A DNA stretch of 64,000 nt from positions 1-64,000 of the forward strand of contig CAZDET010000021.1 in NCBI GenBank assembly GCA_964504335.1, in the 5' to 3' direction. Each line of letters begins with the position of its first letter. Position 1 is the stretch's first letter. This DNA comes from CAZDET01 sp964504335 (lineage in GTDB: Bacteria > Bacteroidota > Bacteroidia > Chitinophagales > Saprospiraceae). Below are positions 24,815 through 34,865 of this stretch, piece after piece. A program made the position numbers and the translations under genes. The notes under the pieces are model-generated. The model made no database searches. It was not told the DNA's origin and was given only the letters and a program-made list of their open reading frames with translations.

Positions 24815-25924
24815 CTAAGGTATTACTCCTGCACCATCTTCAATGGACACGAGATAGGGTTCCAGATCGATCGAGAACTGATCGCGGTAGGCCTTCGAGG
24901 TAATTTCTACAAAGGCATCTACTTCCTCCCGACGCACCAGATTGATCGTACATCCACCAAAACCGCCGCCCATCATACGGCTTCCCAGCACTGCGGCAGA
25001 TTGCTTGGCACGTTCTACCAGAAAATCCAATTCCGGGCAGCTCACCTCGTAGAGAAATTGCAAGCTAGTATGGGAGGCATATAGTTGCTGGCCGAGTAGT
25101 TGTAAATTCGAATTTTGCAGGGCTTTTTTTGCTACCAACACCCGCATATTCTCGCTGATTACGTGTAGGCAGCGGTTGTAAATATTCGGTGGCAGCCAAT
25201 CCTTTGTCGATTCTAGTTGCTCCAACGATATATCCCGAAGGCTTTCGACGGGAAACACACGTTGGAGGAGCGCCACCCCCTCTTCGCAGGCAGATCGCCG
25301 GTCGTTGTAGGCCGAATCGGCTAATGCATGCGACACCTTGCTATTCAGTAATACTATTTGGAAATCGCCGAGCGCCAGCGGCAGGTATTCGTATTCCAGT
25401 GATCGGCAATCCAACAGGAGGACGTGGTCTTTGCGTCCCATCACGCTGGCAAACATATCCATGATGCCACACTTAATGCCTACAAAACGGTGCTCTGCCA
25501 ATTGGGCGGCTCGAATGAGTTGCATGTTTGATAAGCCCAATCGAAAGAGTTCGTTAATAGCTACTCCAAAACTGCACTCCAAAGCCGCCGAACTGCTCAT
25601 GCCTCCACCGATGGGGATCGTTCCCTCGAACGATGCTTCAAAGCCCTCCAGGGGGGCTGCGATTTGCTGTAGTTCGCTGACGACTCCAAGCAGGTGGTTG
25701 CGCCATCCTCCGTTCGGAACCGGTTGGACATTGGACAACTCAAATGAATACGATTCGTCCAGATTACGGGCATAAAGGACACACCGGTTAGGATGTTCCG
25801 ATTTTCGGATTTCCATCAACATCTCGCGATCAATAGCAGCCGGCATTACGAAGCCGCCGTTGTAGTCTGTATGTTCTCCTATGAGATTGATCCGACCGGG
25901 AGCACGTGCAAGGAGCGTATCCAT
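24815..25924 (-). CDS. galK: galactokinase
   Basis: A 369-residue GHMP kinase that phosphorylates galactose at C1 in the Leloir pathway. The substrate signature is GRINLIGEHTDYNGGF (about 10-25), the ATP loop GGGMSSSAALE (about 107-117) and the third motif MMGGGFGGCTI (about 322-332). DMFASVMGRKDH contributes the catalytic Asp region. Length is typical. No galT, galM or transporter is adjacent, so galactose use relies on genes elsewhere. Confidence 0.95.
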   Translation of the reverse strand: MDTLLARAPGRINLIGEHTDYNGGFVMPAAIDREMLMEIRKSEHPNRCVLYARNLDESYSFELSNVQPVPNGGWRNHLLGVVSELQQIAAPLEGFEASFEGTIPIGGGMSSSAALECSFGVAINELFRLGLSNMQLIRAAQLAEHRFVGIKCGIMDMFASVMGRKDHVLLLDCRSLEYEYLPLALGDFQIVLLNSKVSHALADSAYNDRRSACEEGVALLQRVFPVESLRDISLEQLESTKDWLPPNIYNRCLHVISENMRVLVAKKALQNSNLQLLGQQLYASHTSLQFLYEVSCPELDFLVERAKQSAAVLGSRMMGGGFGGCTINLVRREEVDAFVEITSKAYRDQFSIDLEPYLVSIEDGAGVIP

Positions 25925-26016
25925 TTTCTCCTTTTGATTCAGCTAATAAATTCCAAAACGGGAAAATAACAGTTGTTAAGGGAGATCTTCATAGTGTAGA
26001 CATATAGCTATCCCAT

Positions 26017-26024
26017 TAGCTTTG
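26017..26024 (+). promoter_or_regulatory. possible -7 element upstream of a lipoprotein gene
   Basis: TAGCTTTG fits TANNTTTG; 20 bases upstream the sequence is GTG, not TTG. It would leave a leader of about 160 bases before the next gene. The 263-bp interval 25925-26187 holds no other signal I can name; a C-rich run (eight C) lies near 26060. Confidence 0.3.
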
Positions 26025-26187
26025 CGTTACCATTTTCCAACAGAGTTACTTCCTCACTCCCCCCCCAGTCAATCCCTTTGCCAGTCGGCACTCTCTCTTA
26101 CGCATTCAATCCTTCCCACTCGTCCGATTACCCGCTTTGGGGCAGCTACTGCCTCGAAGGAACTACTCCATGAACTAATGTAATCGT

Positions 26188-26604
26188 ATGCAACGTTTCG
26201 CCACAGCCTATCTCCTTATTATTCTTTGTATGTGCTCCTGTCAGCAGGATCGCGAGGGTACAACCTTCGATCAACGCGAGTTGTACGTCGGCACCTATCC
26301 GGTGAAGGTGCAGGTCATTTACGAAAAATTCAGTGATACCAACGCCGGAGAACTCCAGGTACGAAAAGGGGCACACGATCGGGAATTGCAAATCACACTC
26401 GTAACGGATTCCACTCAAGAATTTCCTGCCAACCTGACGGAAGATGGAGCATTTCTGGTACCCGATTACCTGGTGGTTGGTCAAAATTCGCGGATTCAAT
26501 TTTCGGGGCAGGGGACTTTCCTGCCCAACTCGGTGAACATGACCCTGGATGCCCTCTTCCTCGAATACAATACCCGCCAGCGCATTGCGGTGACGGGCAG
26601 GTGA
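26188..26604 (+). CDS. small hypothetical lipoprotein
   Basis: A 138-residue protein with an N-terminal lipoprotein signal (MQRFATAYLLIILCMCSC; the lipobox Cys is at 16 or 18). The mature part is beta-rich with no motif I recognise. It converges on the DUF697 gene with 16 bases between the stops. Its ATG is the only plausible start. Confidence 0.65.
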   Translation: MQRFATAYLLIILCMCSCQQDREGTTFDQRELYVGTYPVKVQVIYEKFSDTNAGELQVRKGAHDRELQITLVTDSTQEFPANLTEDGAFLVPDYLVVGQNSRIQFSGQGTFLPNSVNMTLDALFLEYNTRQRIAVTGR

Positions 26605-26620
26605 TAGACGGTCTAAATAT

Positions 26621-27082
26621 CTAATTCTTAAGCAACCGCTTCAATTCTTCCCGGCCTTTCTCAAACTGCTCTTGGTAGAATTGCTGGATAGATTGCGGAT
26701 TGAGATTTTCCAGCGTACCGCCTGTTTTGAAGTGCTCCTCGAAAACGCGACCGGTGGCGTAAGTTGTCAGAAAAGCAAAGGAACTCATCGTAGCCCCACC
26801 GCTGATCCAGCCGATGATGGGTACATTTTTTATCGCCGATCGAATGGCGTAGCCGGGGAGGCGTCCGAGTATCGTATTAAAGATCGCCACTACAATAGAC
26901 TTACCCCGTTCCCGCTCAAAATCTACATTATAGTGGTTAGCAAGTTGCTTTACCATATCTACGTTGACGGCCATGATCGCCAGGGTATCCAGCACCGGAA
27001 CCGGCACGAAGCCGGGGAGGGTGGCAAACCAGGCGTGGTTGATGATAATTTGATCGACGTCGTTGCGCACTTGGGTTTCCAT
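26621..27082 (-). CDS. DUF697-like membrane-associated protein
   Basis: A 153-residue protein whose motifs WFATLPGFVPVPVLDTLAI and MVKQLANHYNVDF match the DUF697 region seen in YcjF-like and small-GTPase-linked proteins. Two hydrophobic segments (about 20-40 and 88-110, with IGWISGGATMSSFAF) suggest membrane association. The end is a helical charged tail (EKGREELKRLLKN). Stand-alone DUF697 proteins have no fixed role. Confidence 0.72.
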   Translation of the reverse strand: METQVRNDVDQIIINHAWFATLPGFVPVPVLDTLAIMAVNVDMVKQLANHYNVDFERERGKSIVVAIFNTILGRLPGYAIRSAIKNVPIIGWISGGATMSSFAFLTTYATGRVFEEHFKTGGTLENLNPQSIQQFYQEQFEKGREELKRLLKN

Positions 27083-27276
27083 GCAGTTGGCTGATTTTAT
27101 TATGAACCTACCCTAAGATACGGCCTAACAACAGGAAAATCCACGGTAATTGGAGTTCCACCTACGGATCGATGAATATATTCGACCAGTGGGAGCATTT
27201 GGTCGATTAGGCAATCAAAAGCTTCCGTCGAAATTCCTTTCCTTGAGGTGCAGATCAACAATCGTCAAACTATTTC

Positions 27277-28446
27277 ATGGAACTTGCAAAAAATATCCTC
27301 TCCGACCTGGTTAGTTTTCCCGTATTCGGTGGAGAATCGAACCGATCCATTCTGAAGTATATCAAGGGGTATCTGCAAACCTTCGAGCTCGATTGCGAAG
27401 AAGTGCCCAACGAGGATGGAACCAAAGCAAGTTTACTGTGTCGCATTGGCCCGCCCACGGATGGAGGGATTGTGTTATCCGGCCACATGGATGTCGTGCC
27501 GGTGGAAGGACAGGATTGGCACAGTAACCCCTTTGAGCTCTCCGAACGGGACGGTAAATTATACGGACGCGGAACTTGCGACATGAAAGGGTTCCTGGCC
27601 TGCTGCCTGGCTGCGATTCCCAAAATGATGGACCTCCCCCTCATACGTCCGATTTACCTGGCTTTTACCTACGATGAAGAGGTGGGCTGCCTGGCCGGCC
27701 CGGCCTTGATCGAGGCGCTGCAACAGCGATTTACGGAACGTCCGCGCTACGTAATCGTCGGTGAACCTTCCCTTTTGCAACCCGCCATCGGGCACAAAGG
27801 AATTTGTTTTTTCACCACGGAAGTGACCGGATCAGCCGGGCACAGCAGCCGGGTCCGGCAGGATGTGAGCGCCATCCACGTGGCCGCGCAACTAATCACC
27901 TGGCTGGAAGCACGGATGGATCGACTCATCGAAGAAGGCCGGTTAGACCAGCGTTTTGACCCTCCCCACTCTTCACTGCACGTCGGTCGGATCGAAGGAG
28001 GCATCGCACCCAATGTAATTGCTGACCGCTGTACCCTTTATTGGGATATTCGGAACTTGCCAAAGGACGATCTTCCGGCTCTAATCGATGAGTTTCGGCA
28101 ATATTGCGACCAGCTGGAAAACGAGCTGAAGCAACGCTTCGAGGGCACCCGCATCCGCACCATCGAAGGGCACCCCCCGGTACCGGCATTTGACAACCAA
28201 CCAGCCGCTCCGGTGGTCCAGTTTGTTCAGAAACTACTGGGACCGAGGGAAGCTACCACGGTGGCCTTTGCCTCCGAGGCCGGCCAATTTATGGGCGCGG
28301 GCTACGACACGGTTATCTGTGGGCCCGGTTCGATTGCCCAAGCCCATCGGGCCAACGAGTTTATTAGCCTGGATCAGTTCGCAGCGGGGCTTTCCTTTGT
28401 CGAGCGCATCGTAGAGCATTGTACCTATTACGTGCCACGAGACTAG
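27277..28446 (+). CDS. argE: M20 zinc peptidase, acetylornithine deacetylase-like
   Basis: A 389-residue cytoplasmic metallohydrolase of the ArgE/DapE family. The first zinc ligand is in SGHMDVVPVEGQDW (about 68-81); the bridging Asp in YGRGTCDMKGF; the general base Glu in TYDEEVGC; and later ligands in IVGEPS and near the C-terminal EFISLDQFAAG. GRGTCDMKGFLACCLA is the ArgE-specific form. It would remove acetyl from N-acetylornithine. No other arginine genes are adjacent, so another acylated amino acid is possible. It converges on the alpha-2-macroglobulin gene with 3 bases between. Confidence 0.85.
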   Translation: MELAKNILSDLVSFPVFGGESNRSILKYIKGYLQTFELDCEEVPNEDGTKASLLCRIGPPTDGGIVLSGHMDVVPVEGQDWHSNPFELSERDGKLYGRGTCDMKGFLACCLAAIPKMMDLPLIRPIYLAFTYDEEVGCLAGPALIEALQQRFTERPRYVIVGEPSLLQPAIGHKGICFFTTEVTGSAGHSSRVRQDVSAIHVAAQLITWLEARMDRLIEEGRLDQRFDPPHSSLHVGRIEGGIAPNVIADRCTLYWDIRNLPKDDLPALIDEFRQYCDQLENELKQRFEGTRIRTIEGHPPVPAFDNQPAAPVVQFVQKLLGPREATTVAFASEAGQFMGAGYDTVICGPGSIAQAHRANEFISLDQFAAGLSFVERIVEHCTYYVPRD

Positions 28447-28449
28447 CAT

Positions 28450-31400
28450 CTATCGACCGACTACCTCTACCCAACGGCCGTTTGTAGTAGCGCGAATTCG
28501 CTGATCGTACATCGCCTCGCAGCTTTGCCCCGGCAGGTAGAAGCGTCCTTGGTATGCTGCGTTCAGGCGCACCCGGTAGGTGGCACTGGACGCGCGGCCC
28601 AACCCAAAGAAGGTATGCACGCGATCGTCGCGAATATCTCGATAGTCAAATCGCGATTGCTCCGAGTCCGATTCCACCGGCGTATTGAGAATTTCCCAGC
28701 CGGACGGAAAGATTTGCCGCAAGGCTAATTCCCGGTAAGCCATACCGAGGGTGCCGGGATTGGACAGGCGCACCTCTGCCACAAAATCCGTGCCTTGCGG
28801 AATTCGATTTACGTCGATAGAGCGACCGTCCAGATCGAGGTAGTTTACCTGGATTCCAAGGTTGGAGGAAGTAGCCGTTTCTTCCCCTACCTGGGGCTGG
28901 CCACTTACTACGATTGTAGCGTACAGCTTTTGTTCGGTGGTATTGGTTAGGATCACTTCCTGGCCGGTGGCGGTGGCGGTGGTGGGTAATGCCACGTTCA
29001 TAATTGGGCGATCGGAACCGGCATCCGCCTGCCGTCCGTCGGATAGCCGGTACCGGAAGCGCACCCGGTCGGCAGCCCCCTGCTCGCCAACGTATTTCCC
29101 AAGTGCGAGTAAACTAAAGGCGGCCTCCTGCGTACTGAGCCAGGACCGGTCACTAATGCGTCGGGCCAGGCGCAACGCTACCTCTGCTTCCCGATCTTCG
29201 GCATTCATAGCGGCCAAGGTCTCTAAAATCATGGCCTGATCCCGGAGATCGGAGCCGTAGGTGTAGCTCATTTCCGAATACGCCTCCACCTGTGTACTTC
29301 GATTTTGGGTAAGCTCGGCAGCTACCTCCTGCTTGCCTGTGAGGGCATAAGCAGCCGCTAACCGCCAGGCGGCGGCCGTAGGCAGGTTTTGTACCTCCCG
29401 CAATTGATTCATCGCCGACATATCCGGTTGCTGCGCCAGTGCGAGGGTGTACAGGCGGTAGGCCTGATCGAGGAGTACCTGATTTCGACTGGTATAACCA
29501 AATAGCGTGACGGAAGGATTCCACCGCCTGGCCGTGGTGCGCTGATATTCGAGAAAGTCGCGCCGCATATTGGGCGGCAGAGGATACCCGCGCTGCTCCG
29601 CCTCGAGCAGGAAGTGTCCGGTGTAGGAGGTCACCCAGGCATTGGCCTCCGCATCCTGCCCGGGCCAGTAAGCGAACCCGCCGTTGGAAAGCTGGAATTG
29701 CGGTAGTCGATCGAGCGTTTGGCGAATGTGTCGCTGGGCTCGTTCTTCCTGATCCGGTTCGAGCGGGGTGAGCCGATCAACGTAGAGTTGGCTGAATGCT
29801 CCCGAAATGGTTTGTTCGAGGCATCCATACGGATAAGAAAGGAGGTACCTGATCAATTCGGCAGACCGGATGGCCGGCAGCGCAGCTACCTCCAGGGTGG
29901 CAGCACGGGTGCCCTCGGTTCCGAAGGGCTCGAAGGGAAGTGCCACTTGCTGGCCGGGCTCCAAAATGTAAGTGTCCGTGCGCGTCTCCACCGGGTTGGG
30001 ATTGCGCACCTGGATTTCGATCGTCTGGCTGGCAGATTCGCCTCCTCCCTGTGCCTCGACGGTGAAGCGGGCGATCCCCGTTCGGCTTCCGAGTTGCAGC
30101 GGAAAGTTGATCAATTGATCCCCTACTCTGGAAAAAGACAATTGCTGAGATGTGCCGTCCGTAAATTGGGCGCTGTTGCTTTCCTCACGCACGCTTACCG
30201 ATACGTTTCGCACCTTGTCTTCCATGGCAAATACGTTGACGGGAAGCTGCAACGCTTCTCCCGGACCCAGCACCCGCGGCAGGGTAGCCAAGACCATCAG
30301 CGGTTTGCGTACCGGCACGGATTTCTCGGCCGCTCCGTAGGCCCGATTTCCGGAAGCCACGACCATGACCCGCACCGCTCCGACGTAGTTGGGTAGGCGG
30401 ATGGTATGGCGGGCCGTCTTTTTAGCTCCAAGTTCAAATGGGCCGAGGTGGCGCACCACTGGTTCGAATCGGTTTGCCCGTTCCGCTTCGGGATTTACGA
30501 CGGCTGCACCGTCACCACCGACAGTCAGGACCCGATCGAGGCGGCCTCCCAAACTGCCGAGTACTTCGTCGTACAAATCCCAGGTTTCCACGCCGAGTGC
30601 TTCGCGGGCGTAGAAGGTCTCCCAGGGATCAGGTACTTGAAAGCGCGTCAGTCCCAGCAATCCTTCATCGACAATCGCAAGGGTGTAATTCATCGCCTTT
30701 CCACTAGTTTCCCTGACTTCCACCGAGACTTCCGTTTCCGGCCTCCAAACATCTGCTGTTTGGATTTCGGGCTCCAGCCGGGTGGCAGGATCCACCACGC
30801 GGATGGGCACCACGCCGTACATGCGCAGAGGCAAGTCGTTTTGGGTTTGGCTGTAGGGTTGGAGAAGCGTTACATTGGCGTAGACGTTGGGCGTCATATC
30901 GGTAGTCGCCTCAATTTCGATCACGTTTTCCCCCGCCGTAGTTTCCACCCACCGACTCGAAAGTACTTCGGTGCCGTTTTCCAGGCTTATCAGCGCCTGT
31001 CCTGCTTCCGGAGCCGGCAGGGTGATTTTTACCATTTCGCCCGGAGCGTAGGTCTCCTTGTCCGTTTGAAATCGAAGGATGGAGGCTTGTGTTCGCGCAT
31101 CGGTATCATTGTCGTACCAAGGATAGCCCGCGTAGAAGAAATCGCCCGAGCAATGGCCGCTTTCCGTATCACAGACCCGAACCAAATAGCGGCCCCAATC
31201 GGATACCTGCACGTTGTAGGCAGCCTCTCCATTGCCATCCGTGCGGGCCGTTCCGCGTTTTTCGGCATTTAGATGGCGCGCGCTGTTGTACTGGGCAATG
31301 TTGTCGAAACCATCGTCCCACCACCACCGCCATTCCACGCGGTAAATGCCAATGGAAAGATTGCGTCCACTCAGGGGGTTGCCCGCCTGATCGACGGCCG

Positions 31401-34017
31401 CGAGCTGGATTTGCCCGCCGTTTTCCAGATCGATGCGCTTTTCCCCGTAGCGATCGGTGGGAATGAGCATTCCGGCGTAAGTATCATAAGGATAAAATGA
31501 GATACGTTGATTATCGACGCTGAATGCGCCCCCCGGTTCGAAGACCCGGGTATTAAAACGCACCTGCATTTTACCCGGAGCGGGTTGTTGCTCTGGCAAC
31601 TTTACCTCGAAGCGCGCCGTCCCACTGGCGTCGAGTTGCCCGTCGAACAGCACCCCTCCATCTCCTTCCAACCGACGCGCCGGATCGAAAAAGCGGTACT
31701 TTGAAAAGCGTTCGAAGCCGGAGGCATCTCGCTGAAAACTACTTTCCACCCGGGCTTTCAAGCCGCCCGCCGAAGCACCCGTGAGCCATTGAGCACTCAG
31801 CTGTACTTGTGCATCCCCACCCGTCGCGTAGAGTGCTTCGCCTCCGAAATCGAGGTCAATCTTCAGCCGATTGGGACGCACCGTTTCAATGCGCAACTGC
31901 TTTTCGAAGGTAGCTCCTCCCACTTCCACTCGGGCCAACCAATAGCCGGTGGGGTCCTCTGCTTCGGTTTGGAAATGTAAATCGTACACATTGCCCGCCG
32001 CCGGACGGGCCGTGCGCTGTACCCGCAGCTGGCCGCGCGCATCTTCCAGGGTAAAGGTAATCGGATAATCCTCCGGTAATTGTTCGTTGCGATCTTCGAG
32101 GATGAAATTCAGAAATACCGAATCACCCGGACGCCAAACGCCCCGCTCTCCGTACAAAAATCCCTTCAAGCCATACCGCGGACGGTTGCCTTCCACGTCA
32201 AATCGGCTCAGCGGCAGCGACCCGCCTTCTTCCAAACGCAAGTAGCCGCGTTCCTGGCCCGCATTCGCCACGACAATAAAGGGACGGTGTTCCGTTTCAA
32301 CTACGGCAATCCCCTGCGCATCCGTACTGACTTCCGCAAGCATCTGCTGTTGATAATCGTATATCTGCAAATTTGCTCCAGCTACGGGTTTCGCCGTGCG
32401 GAGGTCAGTGACCACCAAGAGGGTGCGGCGATCGCTGAAGCGTTTGGCCATCAACCCGAGATTGGATGCTACGACATTGCGCTGTACGAAACGCTCCGTA
32501 TTGTAATAGGCCAGCTTGCAGGGATTATCGCGATCATCCCAGTCGTAACCGGCATAATAACCACCAATCCCGTAGTAGTTATCCATGAAGCTCCATTCAT
32601 CCGCAAATCCCAACTGAAGCGGCTTCTCCCTCTGCGCACTGGCGTTCATTGCCTCCGTATTGGCACAACCGAAAACGGTTTGATTGGGGCGGAAGCCGAT
32701 GCGGATTTGATAAATAGCCTCGGGATCACTTTCAACCAACTGATCGAGATCGAGGGCATAGCGGGTCCACTGGCTGAAATCCGCATTGGCACTCAACTGA
32801 GACAATGGGACTGTCTCCCGAACCACAATTCGGCCTACCCGACGCAGTTCATAATCACCGTCCAGACCATTGGACTGCAGGTATTGAAGGATATTATTGT
32901 TGAAGATTTTGAATACTTCCACTTCCACTGCGCGCAGGCCTATGGCCTCAAATGGGAAATAGAGCCCCTCCCCTTCCGGCAGGATGACGCCATTACCTGC
33001 CAGGCGTACTTTGGGTTCGGCATTGGCAATTTCCACCGACCACGTAGCCGGTCGGTCCAGCTTTTTTCGTTGGACATTTTGGACGCCTTCCGCAATGCGC
33101 ACCCGGTAGGTTCCGGGTTCCATATTCGGCAGGTAGACCCGGGCCAGGTTCTGTTCGACTACAAAACGGGGCGTTTCTTCTACCCCCTCTACCTGAATGA
33201 GGCCAGCTAGATTCTGTTGCGGCAGTAAAGGATCCGAAAAACGCACCGCCAGGTAGCTGTCTGCACCCCGGCGTTGCTCCACGTCCATCACCGTGAACGA
33301 ATCGAGCGATACCGGACGAATTGAGTTCATTTCGCTGCGAGCAACGCCGATGGCTTCTCCCGACCAACTCAGCTCGACCGCCTCGGGATTACTACTGCGG
33401 CTGATGGAAGCGATCGTGTACTGATGGACCATCCCACCCCCCGAATGTTCCCACTGGACTGGCAGGGCCCGCCCGTCTTGTTGCGCCCGCAGCATACTTT
33501 CGACGGCTTCCTGATCCGCCACGTCTGCGGTAAATACGGCACCGCGGATTACCGGGCTTTCTAGCTCCGCCCCCTCTTCGTAATACAATCCTTCTAACGC
33601 CACTTCGAAAAACTGCTCGCGAACCGCAAAGCGGAACTGAAAGGCGTTGGAGGCCTGGGACCAGTCCGAAAGGAGGCGATCCAGGCGCAGGGTCACCTCG
33701 TAGGTTTGGCCCGCATCGAAACCGCCCTCCGGCACAAACTGAAGCGTTTGGCGATCTTGCCAGGTCCAATTGCCACGTTTAGCTGGGGCTATTTCGTACA
33801 CATCGGAATCAACCGACTGCCCTACTGTTTCTTCCGCAATTACCGGCGTGGTAAACTGAACCCGTACGGCTTCCTGTTTGCTGATAACTCCCGAAGTGTA
33901 GGCACTTACGTATTCGGCCGCGGTGCGGGTGTCGAGTAGCTCCGCTTTTTTGCTGCAAGCAGATGCCAAAAACAGAATGGGCAAGACGAGTAGAAGAGGT
34001 AACCGAAAATGGTGCAT
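28450..34017 (-). CDS. bacterial alpha-2-macroglobulin lipoprotein with thioester
   Basis: An 1,855-residue lipoprotein: N-terminal signal MHHFRLPLLLVLPILFLASAC, with the lipobox Cys anchoring it. MG-type beta domains fill most of the length (RPGDSVFLNFILEDRN and YAPGEMVKITLPAPEAG are typical MG edges). The thioester motif is CLEQ at residues 1399-1402 (LSYPYGCLEQTISG), in an alpha-alpha barrel domain. After proteolysis in the bait region this would trap proteases covalently. Some bacterial A2M genes sit next to a PBP1C gene; none is adjacent here. It is the largest gene in the window and ends 3 bases from argE (convergent). Confidence 0.92.
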   Translation of the reverse strand: MHHFRLPLLLVLPILFLASACSKKAELLDTRTAAEYVSAYTSGVISKQEAVRVQFTTPVIAEETVGQSVDSDVYEIAPAKRGNWTWQDRQTLQFVPEGGFDAGQTYEVTLRLDRLLSDWSQASNAFQFRFAVREQFFEVALEGLYYEEGAELESPVIRGAVFTADVADQEAVESMLRAQQDGRALPVQWEHSGGGMVHQYTIASISRSSNPEAVELSWSGEAIGVARSEMNSIRPVSLDSFTVMDVEQRRGADSYLAVRFSDPLLPQQNLAGLIQVEGVEETPRFVVEQNLARVYLPNMEPGTYRVRIAEGVQNVQRKKLDRPATWSVEIANAEPKVRLAGNGVILPEGEGLYFPFEAIGLRAVEVEVFKIFNNNILQYLQSNGLDGDYELRRVGRIVVRETVPLSQLSANADFSQWTRYALDLDQLVESDPEAIYQIRIGFRPNQTVFGCANTEAMNASAQREKPLQLGFADEWSFMDNYYGIGGYYAGYDWDDRDNPCKLAYYNTERFVQRNVVASNLGLMAKRFSDRRTLLVVTDLRTAKPVAGANLQIYDYQQQMLAEVSTDAQGIAVVETEHRPFIVVANAGQERGYLRLEEGGSLPLSRFDVEGNRPRYGLKGFLYGERGVWRPGDSVFLNFILEDRNEQLPEDYPITFTLEDARGQLRVQRTARPAAGNVYDLHFQTEAEDPTGYWLARVEVGGATFEKQLRIETVRPNRLKIDLDFGGEALYATGGDAQVQLSAQWLTGASAGGLKARVESSFQRDASGFERFSKYRFFDPARRLEGDGGVLFDGQLDASGTARFEVKLPEQQPAPGKMQVRFNTRVFEPGGAFSVDNQRISFYPYDTYAGMLIPTDRYGEKRIDLENGGQIQLAAVDQAGNPLSGRNLSIGIYRVEWRWWWDDGFDNIAQYNSARHLNAEKRGTARTDGNGEAAYNVQVSDWGRYLVRVCDTESGHCSGDFFYAGYPWYDNDTDARTQASILRFQTDKETYAPGEMVKITLPAPEAGQALISLENGTEVLSSRWVETTAGENVIEIEATTDMTPNVYANVTLLQPYSQTQNDLPLRMYGVVPIRVVDPATRLEPEIQTADVWRPETEVSVEVRETSGKAMNYTLAIVDEGLLGLTRFQVPDPWETFYAREALGVETWDLYDEVLGSLGGRLDRVLTVGGDGAAVVNPEAERANRFEPVVRHLGPFELGAKKTARHTIRLPNYVGAVRVMVVASGNRAYGAAEKSVPVRKPLMVLATLPRVLGPGEALQLPVNVFAMEDKVRNVSVSVREESNSAQFTDGTSQQLSFSRVGDQLINFPLQLGSRTGIARFTVEAQGGGESASQTIEIQVRNPNPVETRTDTYILEPGQQVALPFEPFGTEGTRAATLEVAALPAIRSAELIRYLLSYPYGCLEQTISGAFSQLYVDRLTPLEPDQEERAQRHIRQTLDRLPQFQLSNGGFAYWPGQDAEANAWVTSYTGHFLLEAEQRGYPLPPNMRRDFLEYQRTTARRWNPSVTLFGYTSRNQVLLDQAYRLYTLALAQQPDMSAMNQLREVQNLPTAAAWRLAAAYALTGKQEVAAELTQNRSTQVEAYSEMSYTYGSDLRDQAMILETLAAMNAEDREAEVALRLARRISDRSWLSTQEAAFSLLALGKYVGEQGAADRVRFRYRLSDGRQADAGSDRPIMNVALPTTATATGQEVILTNTTEQKLYATIVVSGQPQVGEETATSSNLGIQVNYLDLDGRSIDVNRIPQGTDFVAEVRLSNPGTLGMAYRELALRQIFPSGWEILNTPVESDSEQSRFDYRDIRDDRVHTFFGLGRASSATYRVRLNAAYQGRFYLPGQSCEAMYDQRIRATTNGRWVEVVGR

Positions 34018-34227
34018 AGCTTAGGTGGTGGTACATCCCGGATGAAGGCAAGGCGGCCATCTCGTTCGGGATGAGGAGTACGAGAGCCGCTATCCGGCCA
34101 ATTATATTATCTGTGGTCTTGAACGCACTGAGGTTCCTGTCGTTTAGGTAATGAATGCTTTCAATTCCGGCTTGAAAATTAAGGATTATCGACTTATGTG
34201 CGCTCAAGCCGCCTAAAATTATTCCAC

Positions 34228-34863
34228 ATGGCAGCAAAGCTGGCCCTCTTTCCGCTTCAGATCGTGGTGTTTCCCAACGAGGATCTCAACTTACACATCT
34301 TCGAACCACGATACCGACAGTTAGTCCAGGATTCGGAAGAACACGGGATTACATTCGGTGTGAGTTCCTACATCGAAGAGCAGGTGATGCCCATTGGGAC
34401 GGAGGTGCGCCTGGAAGAAGTAGTGCGAAAATATCCCACCGGAGAAAGTGATATTCGAACCAAGGCCATCGGCATGTACCAGCTAAAGGAGTTTTTCCCC
34501 CGATTGGACGATCGATTGTACGCCGGTGGCACCGTCGATCGCATTGCCTTCGATGAAGAAGAAGACCCCGAGGTCAATGGTCAAATTCTCTACCTCAGCC
34601 GACAGTTATTCGGCCTGCTGAATGTCGATCGCGAACTACCGGATAGCCCCCACGATTTCTCCACCTACTCCATTGCCCACCACATCGGCTTTAGCCTGGA
34701 GCAGGAATACCAGTTTCTGTGTACGCTAAATGCCCCCTCCCGGCAAGCCCTCATGGTAGAACACCTGGAGCGCATCATTCCTATGGTCCGGGAAACGGAA
34801 GAAATTCGTACTAAGGCGAAAATGAATGGACATTTTAAGAATTTGATTCCGCCTAATATCTGA
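34228..34863 (+). CDS. LON N-terminal substrate-binding domain protein
   Basis: A 211-residue stand-alone LON-N (PUA-like) protein. LALFPLQIVVFPNEDLNLHIFEPRYRQLV at the start is diagnostic, followed by an alpha-helical region (MVEHLERIIPMVRETEEIR). Such proteins lack the AAA and protease domains of Lon; their role is not settled, and they may act as adaptors. ATG 34228 is preferred over an in-frame GTG at 34198. Confidence 0.85.
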   Translation: MAAKLALFPLQIVVFPNEDLNLHIFEPRYRQLVQDSEEHGITFGVSSYIEEQVMPIGTEVRLEEVVRKYPTGESDIRTKAIGMYQLKEFFPRLDDRLYAGGTVDRIAFDEEEDPEVNGQILYLSRQLFGLLNVDRELPDSPHDFSTYSIAHHIGFSLEQEYQFLCTLNAPSRQALMVEHLERIIPMVRETEEIRTKAKMNGHFKNLIPPNI

Positions 34864-34865
34864 GA

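Noticed and set aside
32080..33210. Long open frame of 376 codons on the plus strand inside the alpha-2-macroglobulin gene
   Set aside because: It is antisense to a clear full-length gene and its translation has no recognisable motif.
28450..34017. A penicillin-binding protein 1C partner for the alpha-2-macroglobulin
   Set aside because: Neither neighbour (argE-like, LON-domain) is a penicillin-binding protein.
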